DNA of 64,000 bases from the NCBI GenBank assembly GCA_035762175.1, contig DASTPP010000134.1, positions 1-64,000 of the forward strand, in the 5' to 3' direction. Position numbers and translations under genes: made by a program. The notes below the pieces were generated by a model. That model saw nothing but the letters and a program-made list of their open reading frames with translations. It ran no database searches and was not told where the DNA came from. The stretch is from DASTPP01 sp035762175 (GTDB lineage Bacteria > Myxococcota_A > Polyangia > Polyangiales > Polyangiaceae). Every line of letters begins with the position of its first letter. The stretch's first letter is position 1. Below, piece after piece: positions 7,783 through 16,300 of this stretch.

Positions 7783-9045
7783 TCAGACCAGCTTGGTGCG
7801 CTTGGGCACGACGACGATGCCCCGGTCGCTGACGTAGAACCGCTGCCGGTCGCGGTCGAGATCGTAGCCGATTTCCATCCCGGGGGGTATGTCGACGTCC
7901 TTGTCGATGATGCAGCGGCGCAGGCGGGCGTGGCGGCCGACCTTGACGTTCTCGAAGATGACCGCGTCGCTCACCTCGGCGAACGAGTTGACCCGCACGC
8001 GGTACGACAGGACGCTGCGGTGCAGGCGGCCGCCCGAGATGATGCAGCCGTTCGACACGAGGCTGTCGGTGGCGATGCCGACGCGCGCGGCCTTCTCGTC
8101 GCGGAAGACGAACTTGGCGGGCGGGTCGTGGTTGATGCCGGTGCGCAGCGGCCAGCGCTGGTTGTAGAGGTTGAAGAGGGGCGAGATCTCGACCAGGTCC
8201 ATCTGGGCGTCGAAGTAGGCGTCGACGGTGCCGATGTCCCGCCAGTAGCCGTGCTGCTCTTCGCCGGGCACGCGGTTCTTGGCGAAGTCGTAGACGCGCA
8301 CCTTCATGCCGTTCTGGACCATCGCCGGGACGATGTCGCGGCCGAAGTCGTGCGACGAGTTCTCGTCGACCGCGTCCTCGCTGAGCTGGTTGATGAGCGG
8401 CAGGGTGCGAAAGACGTAGTTGCCCATGCTCGCCAGGCACATGTCGGCCGAGCCGGGCATGGTCGGCGGGTCGGCCACCTTCTCGTGGAACGCGACGATG
8501 CGCCCCGTCGCGTCGACCTCGATGACGCCGAAGGCCTTCGCCTCCTCCTTCTTCACGGGGATGGCGGCCACGGTCAGGTCGGCGCCCTGGCGCACGTGCT
8601 CGGCCACCATGTGCCGCACGTCCATCTTGTAGACGTGGTCGCCGCCGAAGATGGCCACGATGTCGGGCCGCTCGTCGGTGATGACGTGCTGGGTCTGGTA
8701 GACGGCGTCGGCCGAGCCCTTGAACCACGACTTGCCCGTGCGCTGCTGCGCGGGGATGGTCTCGATGAAGTGCTCGAGCATCGGCGACATGCGCCACGAG
8801 CGCGCGATGTGCTCTTCGAGGCTCGCGCTCTTGTACTGCGTCAGCACCTTGATGCGGAAGAAGCCCGAGTTGACGAAGTTCGACAGGACCAGGTCGATGA
8901 TGCGGTAGCGGCCCCCGAAGGGCACGGCGGGCTTGGCGCGGTCGAGCGTCAGCGGCCCGAGCCTGCGGCCCTCGCCGCCGGCGAGGATCATCACCAAACA
9001 GCGCGACGTTTCGAAGGGAGCGTCGAGCACCAGCTCGCTGGCCAT
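7783..9045 (-). CDS. glgC: glucose-1-phosphate adenylyltransferase
   Basis: 420 residues, normal length. It makes ADP-glucose from ATP and glucose-1-phosphate for glycogen synthesis. The N-terminal nucleotidyltransferase signature MILAGGEGRRLGPLT is followed by RAKPAVPFGGRYRIIDLVLS. Later come the substrate motif FGGDHVYKMDVR, the GxxxxEEQHGYWRDIGTVDAY stretch, and a left-handed beta-helix C-terminal domain with SVLSYRVRVNSFAEV. No other glg gene is in the window. Start ATG 9045 directly precedes the conserved N-terminus. Confidence 0.96.
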   Translation of the reverse strand: MASELVLDAPFETSRCLVMILAGGEGRRLGPLTLDRAKPAVPFGGRYRIIDLVLSNFVNSGFFRIKVLTQYKSASLEEHIARSWRMSPMLEHFIETIPAQQRTGKSWFKGSADAVYQTQHVITDERPDIVAIFGGDHVYKMDVRHMVAEHVRQGADLTVAAIPVKKEEAKAFGVIEVDATGRIVAFHEKVADPPTMPGSADMCLASMGNYVFRTLPLINQLSEDAVDENSSHDFGRDIVPAMVQNGMKVRVYDFAKNRVPGEEQHGYWRDIGTVDAYFDAQMDLVEISPLFNLYNQRWPLRTGINHDPPAKFVFRDEKAARVGIATDSLVSNGCIISGGRLHRSVLSYRVRVNSFAEVSDAVIFENVKVGRHARLRRCIIDKDVDIPPGMEIGYDLDRDRQRFYVSDRGIVVVPKRTKLV

Positions 9046-9052
9046 GCGGCGC

Positions 9053-9079
9053 AGTGTAGCCGATTGCGCGCCCTTTCAA
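9053..9079 (-). promoter_or_regulatory. possible promoter of glgC
   Basis: On the minus strand TTGAAA (9079-9074) and TACACT (9058-9053) are separated by 15 bp. The ATG is 7 bp after the -10-like box, so the transcript would be leaderless or nearly so. The spacer is shorter than the usual 17 bp, hence the low confidence. The rest of the 250-bp divergent gap to 9295 shows nothing else. Confidence 0.35.
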
Positions 9080-9294
9080 GCCCCCGACCCCGGGGCCCGC
9101 GCCCGATTCGTCCCGGCCCGTGAGGCCCCCCGCCGCTCGGCGCGAGCGCGGGCCCGGCGCCCGCCCCGAGGGCGCGGGCCGGGCGGCGCGCGGGCGCTTT
9201 CGCTTGCGACGGCTTCGGCCCGCGTGGTAGCGGTTGACGTCGCCGGGCGGGCGCCGCAGGCCGGCGCCCATCTGCTCGCCCCGCGCACCACGCG

Positions 9295-10116
9295 ATGACG
9301 CCCGACGATCGGCCCCCCCACGGTTGCGGTACTCGCTCGGCCTCGGCTCGCCCGGGGCGCCCCGACTCGCCGCCCCCGGGCCGGCGGGCCCTCGCGCCCG
9401 CGCCGCCCGGCCCGCGCTTCGGCCGGGCCGCCCCCCTCGCCCCGCTCGCCGCCGCGCTCGCGCTCGCGCTCGCCGGCCCCGCCGCCTGCAGTGGCGGGGG
9501 CGACGAAGACTACAAAGCGCGCCCCTCGCCGAGCGGCCGCGCCGCCAACCTGCCCAGCGTGCCGACGCTGCCCCAGAAGCCGAAAAAACAGGGCGACGCC
9601 TACACGGTCTACGGCGCCATTCACGACCTGAGAAGCCGCGTGCACGGCCCCAAGCTGCAGGGCAAGACCATCAGCGTCGTCGGGTACATCACCAAGACCA
9701 ACCTCGGCGACGCGCCCCCCTGCGCCGTGCACCCCGGCGGCGTCAAAGACAAGCCCGAGTGCGAAAAAGACCCGCCCCCGGTGCCCGCCTTTTGGATCGC
9801 CGACGACAAAGAAGCCCCCGAGCGCGAAAGCATCAAGGTGCTCGGCTTCGCCTCGAACTACGCCCGCCTCTACGACGCCATTCGCAAGTACAAAGGCGGC
9901 AGCAAAGAGAGTGCCAAAGACGACGTCTGGGGCGTCGACATCCCCAACCCTGTGCCCAACAAGGGCGCCAAGGTCAAGGTCACCGGCGTCTATAACTTCA
10001 CCTTCACCAAGGCCTCGCAGGGCACCGAGAGCGATCCGCTCAACGGCGTGCTCACCTACGAGTCGCTGACGTACCTCGAGCCCCCGCCCGAGCCCGCCAA
10101 GCTGCCCGGCATGTAA
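9295..10116 (+). CDS. conserved lipoprotein of unknown function
   Basis: 273 residues. A long Pro/Arg-rich start leads into an Ala/Leu-rich signal segment ending in PAAC, a lipobox-like Cys. The mature domain reads like an OB-type fold: AYTVYGAIHDLRSRV, KTISVVGYITKTNLG, a Cys pair in PPCAVHPGGVKDKPEC, VPAFWIADDKE, and KVKVTGVYNFTFTKAS. A real start closer to the signal segment is possible. The gene is divergent from glgC. It ends 43 bp before a 190-bp palindromic repeat element. Confidence 0.7.
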   Translation: MTPDDRPPHGCGTRSASARPGRPDSPPPGRRALAPAPPGPRFGRAAPLAPLAAALALALAGPAACSGGGDEDYKARPSPSGRAANLPSVPTLPQKPKKQGDAYTVYGAIHDLRSRVHGPKLQGKTISVVGYITKTNLGDAPPCAVHPGGVKDKPECEKDPPPVPAFWIADDKEAPERESIKVLGFASNYARLYDAIRKYKGGSKESAKDDVWGVDIPNPVPNKGAKVKVTGVYNFTFTKASQGTESDPLNGVLTYESLTYLEPPPEPAKLPGM

Positions 10117-10158
10117 CGTCCCGGGCTGACGCGGGGGTCGCGAAGCGCCCGGCGGACC

Positions 10159-10348
10159 GCCCAGGTTGAAACCTGGGCTCCGGCAAGCCCCCTTCGAACG
10201 GAGAGCCAAGCCCGGCACTCCGGCCGGGCTCTCCGAGTCGTTGCGGTGCCCGCGCCGCGCCCGGGCGCCCCCGCGGGAGCCCGGCCCCGGAGCCGGGCTT
10301 CGCTCTCCGTTCCCGCGTTTCACGCGTAGCCCAGGCTTCAGCCTGGGC
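10159..10348 (+). repeat. 190-bp palindromic repeat element, copy A
   Basis: The outer ends are 20-bp hairpins: GCCCAGGTTGAAACCTGGGC-like on the left, GCCCAGGCTTCAGCCTGGGC on the right. Inside are two further hairpins built on AGCCCGGC...GCCGGGCT (about 10208-10231 and 10277-10299). The same layout and about the same length recur at 21792-21983. It lies between two convergent genes (stops at 10116 and 10400) and could act as a bidirectional terminator or be a non-autonomous mobile element. Confidence 0.85.
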
Positions 10349-10399
10349 GGCTGGGGCCCTGGCCGACCGATCGTTTCGCAACACCTCTTCAGTGCGGGG

Positions 10400-10825
10400 C
10401 TAGCGCTCGGGGCGAGGGTCGGGCGCCCAGAGCCAGGCGCCCCCGTCGTCTTCGCGCTCGCCGCGGCCCCAGGTGCCCTCGAGCACCCCGTCGTCGCGGC
10501 GCCGCAAGAGGGCGCGCCCCGAGGCGCGACCTTGCGTCCAGAGGCAGTGCAGGCGGGGGCCTTCGGGCACGCAGCGCAGGTGGCCGCGCCGGTAAACTCC
10601 TTCGAGCTCGTCGCCCGCATCACGCAGGACGACAGGGCCCCACGTTGTCCGGTACGAGCCGACAAAGCGGTCTTCGAGCAGGCCGAAAAAGCCGCCCTCG
10701 GGGCGTTGGCAAGCCGAAAGGGCCAGCGCGAGGGCCAGAAAAGCCCGAGGCGGCCACGCCCCCCGCGAGGGCGCCTGCGGGCGTCGGCCTCGCGGAAAGG
10801 GCGCCGCGGGGGTGCTGGAGGGCAC
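10400..10825 (-). CDS. small lipoprotein, beta-rich domain
   Basis: About 141 residues from GTG 10825. A Pro/Arg-rich start, a hydrophobic stretch FLALALALSAC with lipobox LSAC, then a compact domain: DRFVGSYRTTWGPVVLRDAG, VYRRGHLRCVP, LHCLWTQGRASGRALL and VLEGTWGRG. The repeated G-x-Y/W-x pattern resembles small lipocalin-like or META-type barrels, but no family is certain. The frame is open further upstream; GTG 10825 is chosen because it leaves a normal signal peptide. Confidence 0.6.
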   Translation of the reverse strand: MPSSTPAAPFPRGRRPQAPSRGAWPPRAFLALALALSACQRPEGGFFGLLEDRFVGSYRTTWGPVVLRDAGDELEGVYRRGHLRCVPEGPRLHCLWTQGRASGRALLRRRDDGVLEGTWGRGEREDDGGAWLWAPDPRPER

Positions 10826-11016
10826 GTGGCGGGCGCCGGGCCGGGGGGCAGAAGGGGTCAGGGGCGTGCCGTTGTCTACACGAGGTTGAGGTGGGTTGAA
10901 GAGGCCTACACGCGGGGGGGCGACGAGGGCGGGTGCCGGGCCCGACGGCGCCGGACCGGGCTGGCGCGGGCGGGCGGCCATGGTACGCCCCGGCGCTGGT
11001 GCGTCGATACGCAAGC

Positions 11017-13389
11017 ATGGCGTGGCGGGCAAGGGCCGCGTTCGGCCTCCTACTCGCCCTGCCGCTCGGCTGCGCGAGCCGGCCCAAGGGCCGCCTCGTG
11101 GTCGATCGGGTCGAGCTGAAGGGCGCGCGCGAGGTCGACCCGGACGAGGTGCTCGATCGGCTGGCGACGCGCCCCTCGTCGACGCTGCTCGGCGTGCCGG
11201 ACTCGGCCGGCTGGCTGAGCGTGCCGCTCGACTACGAAGTGTACGACCCCTTCGTCGTCGAACGAGACGTGCAGCGGGTCGAGCGCTACTACCGGGCGCG
11301 GGGCTATTACGAGGCCCGGGTGACGGCGGCGCGCGTCGTGCGGCTGCCCGACGACCGGGTGCGGGTCGAGCTGCACGTGCACGAGGGCAGCGTGGTGCAG
11401 GTGGGCAAGGTGCGCGTGAAGCTGCGCGGGCCCCTCTCGCGCGCGGCCTCGGCCGAGCTCGAAGCGGCGCTGAAGGTCTTGCCCGAGCGGGCGCGCTTCG
11501 ACGAGCAGACCTACGAGACGCTGAAGCAAGACATCGTGCGGGCGCTGACCGACCGCGGCTACGCGCACGCCTCGATCGAGGGGGGCTTCGAGACGTCCGA
11601 CCTCGTGCCCGACGGCGGCAACGCGCGCCCGCTGCCGGCCGGCGCGCCCCTGCCCGAGCGGGGCGGCGAGGGCGGCGAGGGCGACGAGGCCTTCGAAGCG
11701 CCGCCCGACGCCGGGGGGGCGGGCGGCGAGGGCGGCGGCGCGGGCGGGCAGGGCGAGGGGGGCCGGGGCGGGCGGCGCTACGGCGTGCGCATCGACCCGG
11801 CGGGGCGGCGCGCCGACGTGTTCTTGACGGTCGACCCGGGGCCGCTCTGCACCTACGGGGCCGTGCGCATCGAGGGGCTCGAGAACCTGCCCGAAGACCG
11901 GATCCGGGCCACGATCAACCTGCGCCCGGGCGCCGAGTACTCGACCGCCGAGCTCGAAGAGGCGCGCCACGCCCTGCTCGCGCTCAACGTCTTCAGCGAC
12001 GTCGAGTACGAGGCCGACCTCGGGCGCAAGGGCGAGCGGCCGAAGGTCATTCCGCTCACCTTCCGGCTCTCGCCGGCGCCGCTGCGCACGAGCACGCTCG
12101 GCGGCGGCATGCGCGCCGACTCGGTGCAGACCGACCTGCACCTGGTCACCGGCTACGAGCACGCGAACTTTCTCGGCGGGCTGCGGCGCCTGACGCTGCA
12201 GGCGCGGCCCGGCGTCGTGCTCTACCCCATCAACACGCAGAGCTCCGAGCTCATCCCGCGGAAGCTGCTCTTTCAGATCAACGCGAAGACCGAGCTGCGC
12301 CAGCCCTCGTTCCTCGAGGCGCGCACGGCCGGCGTCGTGCGGCTCGAGAGCCTGGTGCGCCCCTTCTTCTTGCCCCAGGCTGGCGGGGCCGAGGCGCAGG
12401 ACGAGGTGCTCGGCTTCTACGAGTTCCGCGGCGCGCTCGGGCTCGAGCGCGCCTTCTTCGACAACCGCCTCTCGCTCGGCCTCTCGTACAACGTGCAGGT
12501 CAGCGTGCCCTTCGCCTACTGCCGCTTCGCCGCCATCTTCTGCAAGCGCAGAGAGGTCGACGACCTGACCACCCTGGTCGTGCCCTACTTCGCCTTCACC
12601 CAGGCCATCGACCTGCGCGACGACCCAATTCACCCCCGCAAGGGCGTCTACTTCCTGAACGACGTGCAGTGGGCCGACAACCGCGCGCTCGTCGGGGCGC
12701 GGGGGCGGGTGTCCGACGTTCGCGTGCAACCCGACCTGCGCGCATACGTGCCCGTCAACCGCTTCGCGACGCTGGCGCTGCGGGCGAGCGTCGGCTTCGC
12801 CCTGCCGCTCTTCGACTCGTACGCCGAGAACTTCGGCGACCGCACGGCCGTCACCGAGCCGAGGGACCAGCAACTGCTCTTCCTGCGGGGCTTCTTCTCG
12901 GGCGGCCCCAACTCGAACCGCGGCTACCCGACGGGCGGCGTCGGCCGACTCGACCTGCCCCCTCAGGCGCTCGGCCGCTTCTTCATCGACGAAAAAAATT
13001 GCTACGCGCGCGTCGCCGACCCGTCCGACTACGACATCAAGTACGACCTCGACGTCGATTGTCTCCTGCCCCTCGGCGGCCTCAGCCTCTGGGAGGCCTC
13101 GTTCGAGCTGCGACTGCAACTCAATGATACGGTGAGCTTCGTGCCCTTCGTCGACGCCAGCGACGTGACGCGCCGCAAGGCCAGCATCGGCTTCCGGCGC
13201 CCGCACCCGTCGGTCGGCCTCGGCCTGCGCGTCACCACGCCGGTCGGGCCGCTGCGCGTCGACGTCGGCTACGCGGTGCCGCCCACCGCCTTCGGCGTCG
13301 CCGACTGGCGCGACTGGGGCGTGCAGCCCGACTTCTTGGGCCTCGGCGCGCCGATCGCGTTCAACATCGCCTTCGGGGAGGCCTTCTGA
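11017..13389 (+). CDS. Omp85-family outer-membrane assembly protein (BamA/TamA type)
   Basis: About 790 residues. POTRA-like repeats follow the signal segment (VVDRVELKGAREVDPDEV, VGKVRVKLRGPL, CTYGAVRIEGLENLPEDRI), then an Omp85 beta-barrel that ends in GAPIAFNIAFGEAF. In the barrel the RGFFSGGPNSNRGYP stretch matches the conserved loop that carries the (V/I)RG(Y/F) motif. The protein should insert barrel proteins into the outer membrane. Start ATG 11017 gives a signal ending LPLGC, which looks like a lipobox and would be unusual for this family. A roughly 55-residue Gly/Glu-rich insert (11620-11780) interrupts the POTRA region. TamB follows 3 bp later, so TamA is the likely role. Confidence 0.9.
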   Translation: MAWRARAAFGLLLALPLGCASRPKGRLVVDRVELKGAREVDPDEVLDRLATRPSSTLLGVPDSAGWLSVPLDYEVYDPFVVERDVQRVERYYRARGYYEARVTAARVVRLPDDRVRVELHVHEGSVVQVGKVRVKLRGPLSRAASAELEAALKVLPERARFDEQTYETLKQDIVRALTDRGYAHASIEGGFETSDLVPDGGNARPLPAGAPLPERGGEGGEGDEAFEAPPDAGGAGGEGGGAGGQGEGGRGGRRYGVRIDPAGRRADVFLTVDPGPLCTYGAVRIEGLENLPEDRIRATINLRPGAEYSTAELEEARHALLALNVFSDVEYEADLGRKGERPKVIPLTFRLSPAPLRTSTLGGGMRADSVQTDLHLVTGYEHANFLGGLRRLTLQARPGVVLYPINTQSSELIPRKLLFQINAKTELRQPSFLEARTAGVVRLESLVRPFFLPQAGGAEAQDEVLGFYEFRGALGLERAFFDNRLSLGLSYNVQVSVPFAYCRFAAIFCKRREVDDLTTLVVPYFAFTQAIDLRDDPIHPRKGVYFLNDVQWADNRALVGARGRVSDVRVQPDLRAYVPVNRFATLALRASVGFALPLFDSYAENFGDRTAVTEPRDQQLLFLRGFFSGGPNSNRGYPTGGVGRLDLPPQALGRFFIDEKNCYARVADPSDYDIKYDLDVDCLLPLGGLSLWEASFELRLQLNDTVSFVPFVDASDVTRRKASIGFRRPHPSVGLGLRVTTPVGPLRVDVGYAVPPTAFGVADWRDWGVQPDFLGLGAPIAFNIAFGEAF

Positions 13390-13392
13390 GCC

Positions 13393-16300
13393 GTGTCCGG
13401 GCGCTGGCGGCGGCACGGCGAGAGGGCGCACCGGGCGGGGGGCGCGGCGCTGCTCGTGCCGCTCTTCGTCGCCTTGCTCGTCGCCTCGCTGCTCGCGCAC
13501 GGCGACACGCCGGCGGCGCGGCGCTTCGTGGCCCGGGCGGCGACCGAGCTGCTCTCGTCGATCTTCGAGGGGCGCCTCGAGCTCGACGCCATCGAGCACG
13601 TCGGCTTCGACGGCGTCGACGTCGGGCGCGTGCGCGTCTACGACCCCGCGGGCCGGCTGGTCATCGAGGGGCGGGGGCTGCACGCGCGCTCGTTCGTGCC
13701 CGACCTCTTGCGGCGGGTCTTCGCCGGGGGGCCGCTCGTGATTTCGATCCCGACCATCCGGCTCGAGGAGGCCGAGGTGGTGCTGCGGCCCGAGCGGCGG
13801 CCCGAGGGCGGGGCGACGGTGTCGATCGAGCGCGCGTTCCGGCCGCGCGAGGGGCCCCCCGAGCCCGAGCCCGAGGTGGGCACCCTGCCGCGCGTCGTGG
13901 TGGTCGACATGCCCGCCATCGAGCTCGGGCACGGCGCGGTGCGGGGCGAGCCGGCCGAGGGCCTGCCGATCGAGGCCGACGTGTTCGAGGCGCGCGCCTC
14001 GCTCCGGGCCGGCAACCGCGGCGTCGTGCTCGACGTCGGCCGCAGCGGGCTCGGCTCGCGCTTTCTGCCGCCGCTCAGCCCGCGGGGCACGGCCGAGTAC
14101 CACCTGCGCGTGCCCGAGCCCGACGACGCGCGGCCGGTGCTCATGTGGGCGTCGTTCAACGGCGAGATCGGCCGGGTGCCCTCGGCGCTGACCGCCCGGC
14201 TCGAGGGCGGCGTGCTCGACGCGCGGCTCGACGTGGCGCGGGCGCGGGCCGACGAGGTGCGCAGCCTCTTGCCGGGGCTGCCCCTCTTGGCCGAGGTGTC
14301 GGCGCGGCTCGAGGCGAAGGGCGAGCTGCCCGACCTCGCCTTCGAGGGCGAGGTGGGCGTGGGCCCGGGGCGCATCAAGGCGCGGGGCGAGGCGGCGCTC
14401 GGGTCGCCGCTCTCGATCGGGGCGCAGATCGAGGCGCGCGGCCTCGACGCGCGCTCGTTCTTCGAGGGGGCGCCGGCCTTCGCGCTGGGGGCCGACCTGA
14501 CGGCGCGCTTCCGGCTCGAAGACCTGGTGCCGAGCCTGGTGCTGCAGGGGGCCACGCTGCCGACCGAGTTCGAGGGCCAGAAGGTGCCGCCGGTGGCGGC
14601 GCGGGCGCGGCTCGAGGGCGACGCCTGGCGCGTCGACGGGCGCGTCGAAGAGCCGGGGCTGCCCGTCGCGATCGACCTGCGCGTCGCCCCCGGGGGCGAG
14701 GTGACCTTCGAGGCGCAGGGGCGCGCGGCCGACCTGCGGGCGGTGCCGCGGCTCGGCGGCGCGCTCGCGGGCTCGGCGACGCTGCGCGCGCAGGGGCGCG
14801 CGAGCCCGCGCGGGCTCGACGTCGCGCTCGACGGGCGGCTCGCGGGCTTCGCCGCCCCGGGCGTGTCGATCGGGCGGGCGAGCCTGACGGGGCGGCTGCA
14901 CGGGCCCTATTCGGCGCCGCTCGCCTCGCTCTCGGTCGCCGGCGAGGGGGCCAGCGTGGCGGCGCTGCCGGTCGCGCGGGTCGAGGCGCGCGCGACCGGC
15001 ACGCTGCGCTCGTCGCGCGTGGCGGTGCGCCTCGTCGACCCGCGCTGGGACCAGCTCGACCTCGCGGCCGAGATGGGGCTCGCGCCGGCGGTGGCCTTCC
15101 GCGACGTGCGCGCGGGCTTCCGGCGGGGCGAGCTCAAGGCCGAGGGCGCGGTCGCCGCGATCGAGCGGCTGCCGGGGGGCGGCTTCGCGCTGCGGCGGGT
15201 GCGGCTCGAGAGCACCGCGGGCTCGGCGAGCGCCGACCTGGTCTTGCGCCCGGCCGACGTCGACCTCGAGGCCCGCGGCAGCGTGCACCTCGCGCGCCTC
15301 GCGCCCCTGCTGCCGGGCCTGCCCATGACGGGCGGCGAGGCGGCGCTGCTCGTCAGCGTGCACGGCGACGCGCGCGGGCGCCGCTCGGGGCGGGCGAGCG
15401 TGCGCGTCAGCGAGGCCGAGCTCGCGAAGCTGCCGCTGCGCGCCGGCGCCGAGCTGCACGCCAGCTTCGAGGGCGACCGGGTGGCGCTCGCGTACGCGGC
15501 GGGGCTGCGGCCGGTCGGCGGCCAAGACGTCGTCACGCTCGAGGGCCGGGGCGAGGGCACGCTGCGCGGCTCGCTGCTCGAGCCCTCGACCTACGAGCGC
15601 GCCGTCGGGCGGCTCGAGGTGCACCGCGCGACGCTCCACTTCGACCGCGCGCACCGCGACCCGACCGCGCGCGCCCTGCTCTCCGGCGTGCCGGCGCTCT
15701 CGTCGTTCGTGCGCGGCACCGCCCACGCCACGCTGAGCGTCGAGCGCGACCGGCCCGACGGGTGGCCCGCGCTGCGCTTCTCGTCCGAGACCAAGCAGCT
15801 CGCGGTCGCGCTGCCCGCCGAGAAGGGCGCGCGCGACCCGGAGACCGGCCAGGTCGACGCGCGGCGGCGCCTCTTGCAGGGGCTCGACCTGCTCGCGACG
15901 CTCGACGTGCACCACGAGGGCGAGGGCGCGCGCGCGCGCACCACGGTCGCGGCGGGCCTGCGCGCGGCCGACCGGCAGGGCGCGCTCGCCTTCGCCGAGG
16001 CGCACACCGAGGCGCCGACCGAGCGGCTCGTGGCCGACCTGGGCGCCCTCCTGAGCGGCCCGCCGGGGCGCGCCCTGCCGGCGACGGGGCGGCTGCGCGA
16101 GCTGCCCCTCGGGGGCAAGGTGGCCCTCGTCGCGCGGCCCTTCGCCGACTGGCCCCGGGCGGTGCGGCCGAAGGGCCTCGAGGGGCGGGCGGGCGCGAGC
16201 GTCGAGCTCTCGGGCACGCTCGGCGACCCCAACCTCGACGTGCTGCTGCGCCTCGAGCGCGTGGCGACGACCCCCGAGCGGGGCGCGCCCTGGTCGATCG

